This document shows positions 1 to 7,457 of a stretch of DNA of 64,000 nt, piece by piece. The notes under the pieces are model-generated. The model was not told where the DNA came from. It searched no databases and saw only the letters and a list, made by a program, of their open reading frames with translations. Each line of letters starts with the position of its first letter. Position 1 is the first letter of the stretch. Source of the stretch: Bacteroidales bacterium (GTDB lineage Bacteria > Bacteroidota > Bacteroidia > Bacteroidales > UBA932); contig SUYQ01000002.1 in the NCBI GenBank assembly GCA_015060325.1, positions 99,660-163,659 on the forward strand. The letters run 5' to 3'. Both the position numbers and the translations under genes were made by a program.

Positions 1-638
1 ACCGTCCGGAGAAGTCATGGAACTTTGAAGTCGGCGGACATCTGGACAAATGGATAGGAGGCAGCCATCTTTCGGGTTCGGCATCGGCCTTCTACATCCT
101 CTGCCGCGACCAGCAGATCACGATCTTCCCTCCGGGCATGTCGACAGGACGCATGATGGCAAATGTCGGCAGTTCGAGAAGCCTCGGAGCGGAAGCCACC
201 TTGTCCTACGGATACAAGGGTTTCTCGGCATCCGCCGCCTATGGATACACCAACGCCCGTTTCACGGACTACAATGACGGCAATCACGACTACAGCGGCA
301 ACCGCATCCCATATTCTCCGGAACATACGCTCAGCTGCAGGGTCGGATATATACATCCGTTCATCAACAGTTCCATAGTGCGCAACATCTCCGTAAACGC
401 TGACTGCAGCGCCATCGGACGCATATGGTGGGACGAGGCCAACAAATTTATGGAGCCTTTCACGGCACAGGTCGGAGCCGATGTCTCCATATCGTTCCAT
501 AAGTTTGACCTCAGGTTCAGGATGGACAATCTCCTGAATGAAGACTATAACGTATTTTATTTCAAATCTGTCGGAAACACCTTCTTCCAGAGAGGCAAGC
601 CTCTGAGATGGAATGTCGGCATAAGCATATCACTATAA
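1..638 (+). CDS. TonB-dependent receptor, C-terminal part (cut by window edge)
   Basis: The reading frame is open from base 3 with no start in the window, so only about the last 211 residues are present. They read as alternating strands rich in Tyr, Phe and Gly (for example PEKSWNFEVGGHLD near the edge, then GRMMANVGSSRSLGAE) and end in a strand with a terminal hydrophobic residue, ISISL, as expected for the last strand of a 22-stranded outer-membrane barrel. Such receptors import ligands with TonB energy. The stop overlaps the start of the next lipoprotein gene (TAATG), so the two are co-transcribed. Substrate cannot be told. Family call fairly sure; no plug domain is visible. Confidence 0.8.
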   Translation, partial: RPEKSWNFEVGGHLDKWIGGSHLSGSASAFYILCRDQQITIFPPGMSTGRMMANVGSSRSLGAEATLSYGYKGFSASAAYGYTNARFTDYNDGNHDYSGNRIPYSPEHTLSCRVGYIHPFINSSIVRNISVNADCSAIGRIWWDEANKFMEPFTAQVGADVSISFHKFDLRFRMDNLLNEDYNVFYFKSVGNTFFQRGKPLRWNVGISISL

Positions 639-1096
639 TGAAAAGATTCCTGACCATTATGACAGCTGCATGCCTGTTCTGCGCATGTGAAAAGGCCCCT
701 TCTGTAATCACTGATGATTCTCCTGAATACACCGGAAAGATGGTTGTAATATACGAAGGAGAAGACTTCGAGCAGACCGGAATAAAGGTACTCGGGGAAT
801 TCAACGAAGACAAGACCTCTGTCGACATAAAGCTTCAGAAAGTGAAGTTCGTTCCTGCCATGCCGGTAAGGATAGATGTGACCATAATGGATATCCCCGT
901 CACTGCTTCTGGCGAAGGTACATGGACATTCGAAGGCGACGGCATCACACCATGGGCAATGGGCGGCCCATACGAAACGTACCGCGTAGATGATCTGCAC
1001 GGTACGATAACTGAAAATTCGATCGAGTTCTCTCTCGGCTTCTACAACACCAAGAAGCAGGAGAACTATCCTACAATCTACAGCGGAAGCCTATAG
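638..1096 (+). CDS. Calycin-like domain lipoprotein
   Basis: A 152-residue protein. I place the start at 638, overlapping the receptor stop, because an MKRF start followed by a hydrophobic stretch and a lipobox (LFCAC, Cys17) begins there; an in-frame ATG 30 bases upstream would bury the signal peptide. The mature part is all-beta in character (KMVVIYEGEDF, GTWTFEGDG, ENSIEFSLGFY) and resembles the calycin-like lipoproteins (PF13944) found beside TonB receptors in Bacteroidales. The role is inferred to be a surface or periplasmic binding lipoprotein partnering the upstream receptor. It ends tail to tail with, and overlaps by 6 bases, the AraC gene on the other strand. Confidence 0.65.
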   Translation: MKRFLTIMTAACLFCACEKAPSVITDDSPEYTGKMVVIYEGEDFEQTGIKVLGEFNEDKTSVDIKLQKVKFVPAMPVRIDVTIMDIPVTASGEGTWTFEGDGITPWAMGGPYETYRVDDLHGTITENSIEFSLGFYNTKKQENYPTIYSGSL

Positions 1097-1972
1097 ATTT
1101 TTCCGATATTCCTTAGGGGACATTCCGGTAAGGCGCTTGAAGTATTTGCCGAATACGGATTGTGACGGGAAGTTAAGTTCATCACTGATCTGCTGAACAT
1201 TCATCGTAGTAGACATCAGCAGAGCCTTGCATTCCGAGATCACATATTCCTCGATCATATCCAAGGCAGTACGCCCAGTTACCTCCTTTATTACCGTCGA
1301 GAGATATTTAGGAGTCATGCACATCTTGCCAGCATAGAAGCCGATCTCCCTCTCGCGCTTATGATGTGTTTCGAGCAGCTTGATGAACTCGTTGAATATC
1401 TCTTCCTGTCTGGTGGAAGCGCGCTCGACCTCCTGGACCTCATGCTTCATATTGGAATAGCCATAGAAGAACGAGAGGGTAAGATGCTTTGCGACTTCAA
1501 GCTTGTATTCCTGACGAGGAGAAGACATCACGTTGAGCAGAAGCTGATAGAACTGACCGAAGACGTTCTCTTCGTTGGTCATTGTAATCACCGGATCACG
1601 TATTATCGCGGACTGCAATGGGAGGGTCTCGCCCATGTTCACAAACAGGCTGTCGGAGAATGATGACGACATCAGGATCACCTTGCTGGATATGTCTTCC
1701 GAATGTGCTATCGGCTGATAGACCTGATCCTTTATGATGACGATTACCGCAGGGGCCTCGACATGGTAGTCCCTCATGTTGATCCTGATGTCAGCCCACC
1801 CCTTGTCATAGATGAGCGCCATGGTCATGTCGACCCTGAAAGGCTCATATGATGACTGAGCCAACGACTCGGCATTGTCTATCAATAAGATATCCGACCC
1901 GATTCTATGATCGGCTGGAGTTATCTCGTCGATATAGCTGCGCCACTTGATATATGGTATTCTGTCTGTCAT
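1091..1972 (-). CDS. AraC-family transcriptional regulator (second of a tandem pair)
   Basis: A 293-residue protein: N-terminal cupin-like ligand or dimer domain (roughly 1-170) and C-terminal double helix-turn-helix (roughly 195-293), with the family signature near the end (FGKYFKRLTGMSPKEYRKNL). I chose the ATG at 1972, which lies 5 bases after the stop of the upstream AraC gene; the longer open frame runs back inside that gene. It has the same layout as its upstream neighbour (N-terminal segments such as APAVIVIIKDQVYQPI and APSVVVLMHDQTFQLI align), so the pair arose by duplication. Effector unknown. Nearest plausible target is the divergent repeat-protein gene at 2955. Confidence 0.85.
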   Translation of the reverse strand: MTDRIPYIKWRSYIDEITPADHRIGSDILLIDNAESLAQSSYEPFRVDMTMALIYDKGWADIRINMRDYHVEAPAVIVIIKDQVYQPIAHSEDISSKVILMSSSFSDSLFVNMGETLPLQSAIIRDPVITMTNEENVFGQFYQLLLNVMSSPRQEYKLEVAKHLTLSFFYGYSNMKHEVQEVERASTRQEEIFNEFIKLLETHHKREREIGFYAGKMCMTPKYLSTVIKEVTGRTALDMIEEYVISECKALLMSTTMNVQQISDELNFPSQSVFGKYFKRLTGMSPKEYRKNL

Positions 1973-1977
1973 GGCCT

Positions 1978-2799
1978 TTAACGTGTCTGTTGACGGTAGT
2001 CGGATGGTGAAACGTCTGTCATTCTCTTGAAGAATTTGGCAAAGACCGATGGAGAAGGAAAACTCATCATCCGGCTTATCTGATTTATGGACTTGTCTGT
2101 CGACGACAGCTGCGCCTTGCATTCGGTCACAACCTGCTCATCGATATATTCTGCAGCCGTCATACCTGTCTTTTCCTTTACAAGATCAGTCAGATACTTT
2201 ACGCTGATTCCCAGTCGTCCCGCATAAAAGACCAATGTCCTGTTGATCTTATAGAACGAACGCACATCTCTGCAGAACTGCTCGTAACGGGCATCCGCCT
2301 TCGTCTTCTCTTGCTCGACACTCTCCAGCCTTCTTGCATAGTAATAAAGCATGGACAGGGTCGCATGTCTGGCAGACTCAAGTCTGAATGCCTTCACCGG
2401 AGATTTTACTGCATTGACCAGGATCGAGTAAAAGGTTCTGAATGATACTTCGTCATGTCTGATATCTAGTACAGGATTGTCATGAATCATTGAGTACAGT
2501 TTGTCGGACTGATGGTAAAGTCCGAAGAGACTATCCACAAAGCGTTGCGACATTACAACTGCCTTGAAGGAGATATCTTCAGAAACCTCGATCAGCTGGA
2601 ATGTCTGGTCGTGCATCAAAACCACTACCGACGGGGCTTCGAGGGCATATTCAACCCCGTCAAGAACAAGGCGGCTGCTCCCCTTTTCCACTATGATGAA
2701 TGTGCTCGACTCTACTTTGCGAGGAGCTTCTACAGCCCCCCTGAAATCTGCCTCCTCTATAATAATGAGGTCATCTCCGATTCTCATGTCGTTTTTCAT
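1978..2799 (-). CDS. AraC-family transcriptional regulator (first of a tandem pair)
   Basis: A 273-residue regulator with an N-terminal sensory domain (EEADFRGAVEAPRKVESSTFI, cupin-like) and a C-terminal AraC helix-turn-helix ending VFAKFFKRMTDVSPSDYRQQ. It heads a two-gene unit with the paralogue at 1091-1972 and is divergent from the small repeat protein, sharing the 155-bp intergenic region at 2800-2954. That region has an A/T-rich direct repeat (AATTTATG, 21-bp spacing) in front of the divergent promoter, a reasonable binding site for an AraC dimer, but the link is inferred from position only. Confidence 0.85.
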   Translation of the reverse strand: MKNDMRIGDDLIIIEEADFRGAVEAPRKVESSTFIIVEKGSSRLVLDGVEYALEAPSVVVLMHDQTFQLIEVSEDISFKAVVMSQRFVDSLFGLYHQSDKLYSMIHDNPVLDIRHDEVSFRTFYSILVNAVKSPVKAFRLESARHATLSMLYYYARRLESVEQEKTKADARYEQFCRDVRSFYKINRTLVFYAGRLGISVKYLTDLVKEKTGMTAAEYIDEQVVTECKAQLSSTDKSINQISRMMSFPSPSVFAKFFKRMTDVSPSDYRQQTR

Positions 2800-2881
2800 A
2801 ATTACTGATTTATTTTTCGCGAAAATACATGTTTGATAGCAATAAAAAAACTTTTTATGCCATATTTAGGAACTCTGTGCG

Positions 2882-2932
2882 AATTTATGGGAAAGATATG
2901 AAAATTTATGATATAGAATAGCTCTACCTTTG
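2882..2932 (+). promoter_or_regulatory. Promoter and candidate AraC operator of the small repeat-protein gene
   Basis: TACCTTTG at 2925-2932 matches the Bacteroidota -7 box TAnnTTTG, 22 bases before the ATG at 2955. Just upstream, AATTTATG occurs at 2882-2889 and again at 2903-2910, a direct repeat with a 21-bp period (two helical turns) placed where an AraC-type activator would bind. The operator assignment is inference. Confidence 0.45.
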
Positions 2933-2954
2933 CACCAGTTAAAAATTAAACAAT

Positions 2955-3314
2955 ATGAGCGAACAGAAATATAAACTTAAGACAGGCAAAGTCGAAGAGA
3001 AAGTAGTCGGAGCCTACAAGAAGATCGAGAACGGAACAGTAAATGGTTACAAGGCTGTTGAGAATGCAGTAGTAGGAACATACAAGAAGATCGAAGATAA
3101 ATTCGTGGATACTTTCCTCGAGAAGAAAGAAGACGAGAAGAAGGAGAAAAAGGAAAACAAAGTAGTCAAAGCCTACAAGAAGATCGAAAATGGAACAGTA
3201 AATGGCTACAAGGCTGTCGAGAATGCAGTAGTAGGAACATACAAGAAGATCGAAGACAAATTCGTAGATACTTTCCTCGAAAAGAAAGAAGACGAGACCA
3301 AGTCGGAGGAGTAG
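2955..3314 (+). CDS. Small lysine-rich tandem-repeat protein of unknown function
   Basis: A 119-residue, highly charged protein without signal peptide or membrane segment. It consists of a short head and two nearly identical units of about 45 residues (roughly 17-61 and 70-114), each containing YKKIENGTVNGYKAVENAVV followed by GTYKKIEDKFVDTFLEKKEDE, joined by a Lys/Glu linker. The units are also near identical in DNA with a 159-bp period. Predicted to be helical and amphipathic. I recall similar YKKIE..VVxGYKKIED proteins in gut bacteria but no function for them. It has its own promoter, is divergent from two AraC genes and is followed by a strong hairpin. A fragment of the 3' end of a second copy lies at 7411-7451. 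Confidence 0.7.
   Translation: MSEQKYKLKTGKVEEKVVGAYKKIENGTVNGYKAVENAVVGTYKKIEDKFVDTFLEKKEDEKKEKKENKVVKAYKKIENGTVNGYKAVENAVVGTYKKIEDKFVDTFLEKKEDETKSEE
3003..3299 (+). repeat. Internal 159-bp tandem duplication within the repeat-protein gene
   Basis: Two units starting at 3003 and 3162 share almost all bases (they start gtagtcggagcctacaag and gtagtcaaagcctacaag). Because silent positions are also conserved, the duplication is recent or kept uniform by gene conversion. Confidence 0.85.
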
Positions 3315-3382
3315 TCAACGCCATCAAGATCACGTGTTAAGACTGCAGGTGAGCGATTAAGCGGAAAACATATAGCAACAGT

Positions 3383-3418
3383 GTGCGCGAAGGGCAGATA
3401 AACTTGCCCTTCGCGCAC
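3383..3418 (+). terminator. Long GC-rich hairpin after the repeat-protein gene
   Basis: A perfect 14-bp stem, GTGCGCGAAGGGCA (3383-3396) with TGCCCTTCGCGCAC (3405-3418), 8-base loop. It lies 69 bases after the stop codon. No T-run follows, so it is a terminator or RNA-stabilising hairpin rather than a textbook intrinsic terminator. Confidence 0.45.
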
Positions 3419-3420
3419 GC

Positions 3421-3660
3421 TGTCATTCTGACCACTCCACTGTCATCCTTCGCTGGCCCTCTGTCAGCCTGACCGGCCATCTGTCATCCTGAGGAGCACA
3501 GCGACGTGAGGATCTTGAACACTGACCGCCTCACTGTCATCCTGAGCACCTCTCTGTCATCCTGAGGACCTCCCTGTCATCCTGAGGAGCACAGCGACGT
3601 GAGGATCTTGAACACTGAGCGCCACACTGTCATCCTGAGCGAAGCGAAGGATCTTTGCGG
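3421..3660. repeat. Cluster of short palindromic repeats (GTCATCCTGAG type)
   Basis: Repeated units start CTGTCATCCTGAG and come in two versions: one followed by GAGCACAGCGACGTGAGGATCT (twice in full), the other by CGAAGCGAAGGATCT. Degenerate units lie between them. The same units recur at 4541-4660 and 6831-6910, with related versions near 11510-11740, 25249, 53260-53520, 60914 and 63711. They are restricted to intergenic DNA here. No gene is visible in the interval. Confidence 0.8.
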
Positions 3661-3665
3661 ATCAG

Positions 3666-4130
3666 ATGCTAAATAGTTGGAACAGCTTGGACGAGTTTCG
3701 AGAGATTCAGGCACAAGCGGTACTGCAAACATGCATTTTCAGCATAATATCCACACCGCTTGGACGAGTTTGGGGCATTTCATGGCCAAGCACTCCGTTC
3801 CAAGTCTGCATAAAGGGCGCCCCAATGCCCTTCGAGCAGGTTACACCAGTAAAGTATCATGACAGCAAAACCCTTGGGAGGACCGAGATGTCACACAGCG
3901 CACAAAATGCAGATTCAAACTCCCAAGGGTGCAGAATCATGCACCAGTAGGAATCGCAACATACCACAGAACGCACCAGAGCACGATCTCCCATGCCAAG
4001 GGTTTTGCAAAAGAGATATACAATGACTTGCATGTACCTCAACTGGCGAAACGCCAAATTCTCTACACAATAGTAATTCGCAACAGATAGAAAATACCAC
4101 GAAGGCACCCCGACGTCTTGTGAACATGGT
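3666..4130. repeat. Duplicated ~465-bp structured intergenic segment, copy A
   Basis: Matches 6935-7408 along its whole length with scattered substitutions. It begins with the twin-hairpin element and continues with nested inverted repeats: GCAAAACCCTTGG (3865-3877) with CCAAGGGTTTTGC (3996-4008), and ACCCTTGGGAG (3870-3880) with CTCCCAAGGGT (3920-3930). No credible gene: short open frames differ between the copies. Similarity stops at about 4130, exactly where the hairpin element at 4126-4236 begins. Confidence 0.75.
3682..3791. repeat. Twin-hairpin element, copy 1
   Basis: First hairpin partly decayed (AGCTTG with CAAGC, 3684-3719); second hairpin GCTTGG (3758-3763) with CCAAGC (3786-3791). 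Between them lies the linker ACTGCAAACATGCATTTTCA shared with copy 2 at 6948-7057. See copies at 21573-21684 and 53129-53241, which have the same size and order of hairpins. Confidence 0.6.
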
Positions 4131-4236
4131 CACGTAACACTCTCACCCTCAACGACATAACCATCAACACGGTGGGCATTTTTGACCCACCGTGTTGATG
4201 GTTAAACGATTCATAGATAGCGCATTACGTGTCCAT
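4126..4236. repeat. Long central-hairpin element, copy 1
   Basis: Outer arms ATGGTCACGTAA (4126-4137) and TTACGTGTCCAT (4225-4236) pair with one mismatch and enclose a 19-bp inner hairpin (4158-4176 with 4186-4204, core CCATCAACACGGTGGG). Total 111 bp. A second copy of nearly the same size and inner stem lies at 13946-14058, and a third version at 59225-59279. Confidence 0.65.
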
Positions 4237-4670
4237 AAAACTGTAGCTTTCGGGGGCACCTGAACATTCGGGGTGACGAATTAAAAGTTCAATGTGGACA
4301 TTCGGGGTGATATTCGGGCAACAGCCAGGCGCGAGGAGAGCCCTTCAGGGTCGAGCTCCCCGCAGCGCCTGCGCTGTAGTCGTCGGAGATCGCATATTCC
4401 GACGACGGTGCCGCACATAACTAGCATACAGATTTCTCCACTCGCTCCGCTCGGTCGAAATGACAGTGGGAGAAATAGTGTGAAAGATGTTTCGCTTCGC
4501 TCAACATGACAGGGTTGGCACTTCTAATAACATGTAAGACTGAGAATCACACTGTCATCCTGAGGAGCACAGCGACGTGAGGATCTCTAACACCGAGCAC
4601 CTCCCTGTCATCATGAGCGCCCCTCTGTCATCCTGAGCGTTAGCGAAGGATCTTTACATAATAATTTCGA
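4237..4670. repeat. Gene-free stretch with palindromic repeats
   Basis: From 4237 to 4430 I see no gene; ATTCGGGGTGA occurs at short intervals near 4266 and 4304. From 4431 the stretch has a TTTCTCCACTCGCTCCGCTC unit, a TTTCGCTTCGCTCAACATGACA unit, and from 4550 three CTGTCATC-type units ending GTTAGCGAAGGATCTTT. Confidence 0.65.
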
Positions 4671-4760
4671 CCCGCTACGCGGGTAAGGATCCGTGTCCCT
4701 TTAAATGATCCACGGAAAATAAATCAAATGAATCAATGAACAGGCTCCCGCCTGTTTCTT

Positions 4761-5366
4761 CTATTCTAGGACAGGGCGGACACTGAGCCCGTAGTAACGG
4801 TAGCCCCAATACACGCTGTGGCGGTCCTCGCGGAAGTAGAGGCGGCACGCGGAGTCGGTATCGCCCTCGCGAGGCGTAGAGCTCCAGTAGTAGCCGCACA
4901 AACCAACGCTGTACTCATCAGCACCGTAGCGCCAGCCCGCAGCAGGGAGGAAGATGCTCTGGCTGTTAGGACCCGTCACCTTGTAACCGTTGTGACCGTT
5001 CTGGGTTGTCCATTCCCAGGTACAGTTGTCCAGCAGTTCCTGGTACTCCGCCTTCGTCGGCAGGCGCCAGTCGCCGCCCCAGTTCGCTCTCGCTGCGTCA
5101 TAGGTTGAATTGCCCCTTATATCACTTGTTGACGTTCCATATAATCGGCCATCTGACTCATTTCCTTCTTCCATCGAAACGATCTCACCCCAGGCATAAT
5201 GGTTCCCATAATCTCCTGGATTTGAGGCACCTACGTTGCACGTAGCCCATTTCAAACCGGATGGAAGACCCAGGTCTACCCAGGCGTGACCATTGTGAGA
5301 ATTCTTCTGAGCATAAACACCACTGCCTACAAAGCAGAAAAGTGCTAACAACAATAGCTTTTTCAT
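4761..5366 (-). CDS. Secreted FISUMP-domain protein
   Basis: About 201 residues with a Sec signal peptide (MKKLLLLALFCFVGSGVYAQ) followed by one Fibrobacter-paralogous-type domain: WVDLGLPSGLKWATCNVGA near the start, GDWRLPTKAEYQELL in the middle, and GYYWSSTPR with SVRPVLE at the end. I place the start at 5366; an ATG at 5378 would add four residues. No lipobox. These domains are common in secreted Bacteroidales proteins and probably fold like C-type lectins; the ligand is unknown. Single-gene unit with its own promoter at 5410-5441. The short palindromic repeats lie right after its stop. Confidence 0.8.
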   Translation of the reverse strand: MKKLLLLALFCFVGSGVYAQKNSHNGHAWVDLGLPSGLKWATCNVGASNPGDYGNHYAWGEIVSMEEGNESDGRLYGTSTSDIRGNSTYDAARANWGGDWRLPTKAEYQELLDNCTWEWTTQNGHNGYKVTGPNSQSIFLPAAGWRYGADEYSVGLCGYYWSSTPREGDTDSACRLYFREDRHSVYWGYRYYGLSVRPVLE

Positions 5367-5409
5367 ATGCATAATCATTTAAAAGATTTGACATTTTTCC
5401 TAACCATCC

Positions 5410-5441
5410 CAAAGGTAGCATTTTATTGACTGCCAAGCAAA
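5410..5441 (-). promoter_or_regulatory. Promoter of the FISUMP gene
   Basis: On the minus strand: TTTG (5441-5438), 20 bases, TACCTTTG (5417-5410). Both boxes match the Bacteroidota consensus TTTG-N19-21-TAnnTTTG and the leader to the start is about 40 bases. Confidence 0.7.
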
Positions 5442-5540
5442 CCAGCTAATGTTATTGTACGAAATGGTGGGATTTCTGCATGAAATAAAGGACGCATCGT
5501 TGAAGATACGTCCTTTTGAAATTTGCATTTATACCTTACA

Positions 5541-6506
5541 CTACAGTTTCTCGATTGTTTCAATCGGAAGACCTGTCGCCTGTGAAATAATCTCTACGGC
5601 GACTCCCAGGCCCTTCAACTTTGCTGCGCTATCAGAGTATGCTTCCTCACGACCTTCCTCACGACCTCGAATCTCGCCTTCAAGGACCCCTTCGGCTCGA
5701 GCACGCTTCTCTGCCGAATCAATAGTATTGTAATAATCGCTCATGGCATCCAAGGATTTTAAGTACTCTTCATATTCTTCCGGCGTGAAGTTACCTATTT
5801 CTGCCAAAAGAAACAAGCGCTTGAATTCGGCACTCTGATAAACTTCTGGGATTTCTACCATCTCATGGATATGTTTCAGCAGGTACATCCACTTGTCAAA
5901 CGGAGTCTCCAGTTCCCAGAGCCGCTTCTTGAATCGACCCAGCTCGAGGAAGACATACCTCAGGACATCGGTCATGACTTCGCCAGTACAGTCCTCACGA
6001 AGCCGGTAGGATGAATGATAACGTCCGCATGGCCAGCTCTCATCGTGGTCAAACATAAAATTCAGAATCGCCACTACGGTGACAGGCTTCAGACTGAAGT
6101 CCCATCTGAATTCCTCACCATCACCCTTGGACTGGTGATCCCTGATGAATTCCTCCTTCACAATTCTTCCTTGCTCATTGATCGGATAGCTGGTGTAAAA
6201 CACCGCACGCTCCCGAAAATGTTCCTGATAACCCTTCTGAACCTCGATAATCAGAGTACGGCCGCCCTTGCATACAGCTGAAATGTCAAAGATAGCCTTA
6301 CGATCCTTCTCCGTCAGACCGAAATGTTCAGTCGGAATAAAGTCCACATCTTCGATGTTCGCATCCTCCAGAATCATGTTCAGAAAACCGATCAGCACAT
6401 CCTTGTTCGCCTCGCTTCCGAAAAATCTCTTGAACATGAAATCACACAACAGCTCCGCATACTTCTGTCTGCTCTTCTCCGCACTGTCTCTTTTGTTCAT
6501 ATCCAT
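5541..6506 (-). CDS. Rpn-family PD-(D/E)XK nuclease / putative transposase
   Basis: A 321-residue protein of the PDDEXK_2 group (PF12784), related to RpnA recombination-promoting nucleases. It starts YAELLCDFMFKRFFGSEANK, typical of the family, with the active-site pattern D74 (FDISAV) and E88-V-Q90 (LIIEVQK). The C-terminal third is helical with the usual tail GVAVEIISQATGLPIETIEKL. Family members are reported to act in RecA-independent recombination; many are degenerate, but this copy is full length. No terminal inverted repeats surround it, so it is not a simple insertion sequence. It lies between two repeat clusters, suggestive but not proof of a role there. Confidence 0.85.
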   Translation of the reverse strand: MDMNKRDSAEKSRQKYAELLCDFMFKRFFGSEANKDVLIGFLNMILEDANIEDVDFIPTEHFGLTEKDRKAIFDISAVCKGGRTLIIEVQKGYQEHFRERAVFYTSYPINEQGRIVKEEFIRDHQSKGDGEEFRWDFSLKPVTVVAILNFMFDHDESWPCGRYHSSYRLREDCTGEVMTDVLRYVFLELGRFKKRLWELETPFDKWMYLLKHIHEMVEIPEVYQSAEFKRLFLLAEIGNFTPEEYEEYLKSLDAMSDYYNTIDSAEKRARAEGVLEGEIRGREEGREEAYSDSAAKLKGLGVAVEIISQATGLPIETIEKL

Positions 6507-6940
6507 GACACATATAAATTAAAAGTTTACACGGCAAAGTTCCGGAGACTTATCCGCGTAAACAAAATTTACGCGGATAATATCAAAAATCACCAACAGA
6601 GCACCGTCAGCAGGAGATTTCAGCACAAAAATTTGTTCTATTTTTATAAAAAATCAAACAAACTCTGATAGCTGCACATGTCTGAAAAGATTTCTCCACT
6701 CGCTCCGCTCGGTCGAAATGACAGTAGGGCGAAATGGTGTGAAAGATGTTTCGCTCCGCTCAACATGACATGTGTAGCATTTCGAATAACACGCAATACA
6801 GAGCATCCAAATGCCATAAAAACGGCTCACTGTCATCCTGAGCACAGCGACGTGAGGATCTCGAACACTGGGCGCCACACTGTCATCCTGAGCGAAGCGA
6901 AGGATCTTTGCGGATCACCAGCAGAACTCCGCGTTTCGAA
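6507..6940. repeat. Gene-free stretch with palindromic repeats
   Basis: 6507-6680 is A/T-rich with no gene visible. 6681-6912 repeats the cluster seen at 4431-4520 and 3481-3660: TTTCTCCACTCGCTCCGCTC, TTTCGCTCCGCTCAACATGACA, then two CTGTCATCCTGAGC units ending GAAGCGAAGGATCTTTGCGG. That order also precedes copy A at 3660, so the palindromes and the duplicated segment moved together. Confidence 0.7.
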
Positions 6941-7408
6941 AGTTGGGACCGCTTGGACGAGTTTCGGGCGATTCAGGCACAAGCGGTACTGCAAACATGC
7001 ATTTTCAGCATAAAAACGATACCGCTTGGACGAGTTTGGGGCATTTCGTGACCAAGCACTCCGTCACCACCTGAAGCGTGCGTAAAGGGTAGATTTTTCA
7101 GCCCTTCTAGCAGGTTACACCAGTAAAGTATCATGACAGCAAAACCCTTGGGAGAACCAATGCGGCACACAGCGCACAAAATGCAGATTCAAACTCCCAA
7201 GGGTGCAGAATCATGCACCAGTAGGAGCCACAACATGTCACAGAACGCACCAGAGCACGATCTCATGTCCCAAGAGTTTTGCAACAGAGATACACAATGA
7301 CTTGCTTGTACTGCAACTGCCGAAACAGCATCCACTCTACACAATGGCATTTCGCAACGGATAGAAAAGACCACAAAGGCACCCGGCCACCTTGCGAACA
7401 TGGTCGGA
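6935..7408. repeat. Duplicated ~465-bp structured intergenic segment, copy B
   Basis: Second copy of 3666-4130, with the same nested inverted repeats (CAAAACCCTTGGGAG near 7140, CTCCCAAGGGT near 7194). Unlike copy A it runs directly into the remnant of the small repeat-protein gene. Its short open frames (for example 7279-7539) are not conserved in copy A and are judged non-coding. Confidence 0.75.
6948..7057. repeat. Twin-hairpin element, copy 2
   Basis: Hairpin 1: ACCGCTTG (6948-6955) with CAAGCGGT (6980-6987). Hairpin 2: GCTTGG (7024-7029) with CCAAGC (7052-7057). Length 110 bp, at the start of copy B of the duplicated segment. Confidence 0.7.
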
Positions 7409-7410
7409 AT

Positions 7411-7451
7411 TTCTTGGGAAGAAAGAAGACGAGACCAAGTCGGAGGAGTAG
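7411..7451 (+). pseudogene. 3'-end remnant of a second small repeat-protein gene
   Basis: The 33 bases 7419-7451, including the TAG stop, are identical to 3282-3314, the end of the intact gene (encoding KKEDETKSEE), and similarity continues a little upstream with a one-base shift. No coding sequence precedes it: the fragment is joined to copy B of the duplicated intergenic segment. It lies 7 bases after the stop of the DUF454 gene on the other strand. Confidence 0.75.
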
Positions 7452-7457
7452 ACTGGA

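Noticed and set aside
3666..4133. Open frames of 70-95 codons in the duplicated segment
   Set aside because: They are not preserved in the second copy (6935-7408), and the sequence is dominated by inverted repeats.
5541..6506. Insertion sequence around the Rpn-type gene
   Set aside because: No terminal inverted repeats or target duplications could be found at its borders.
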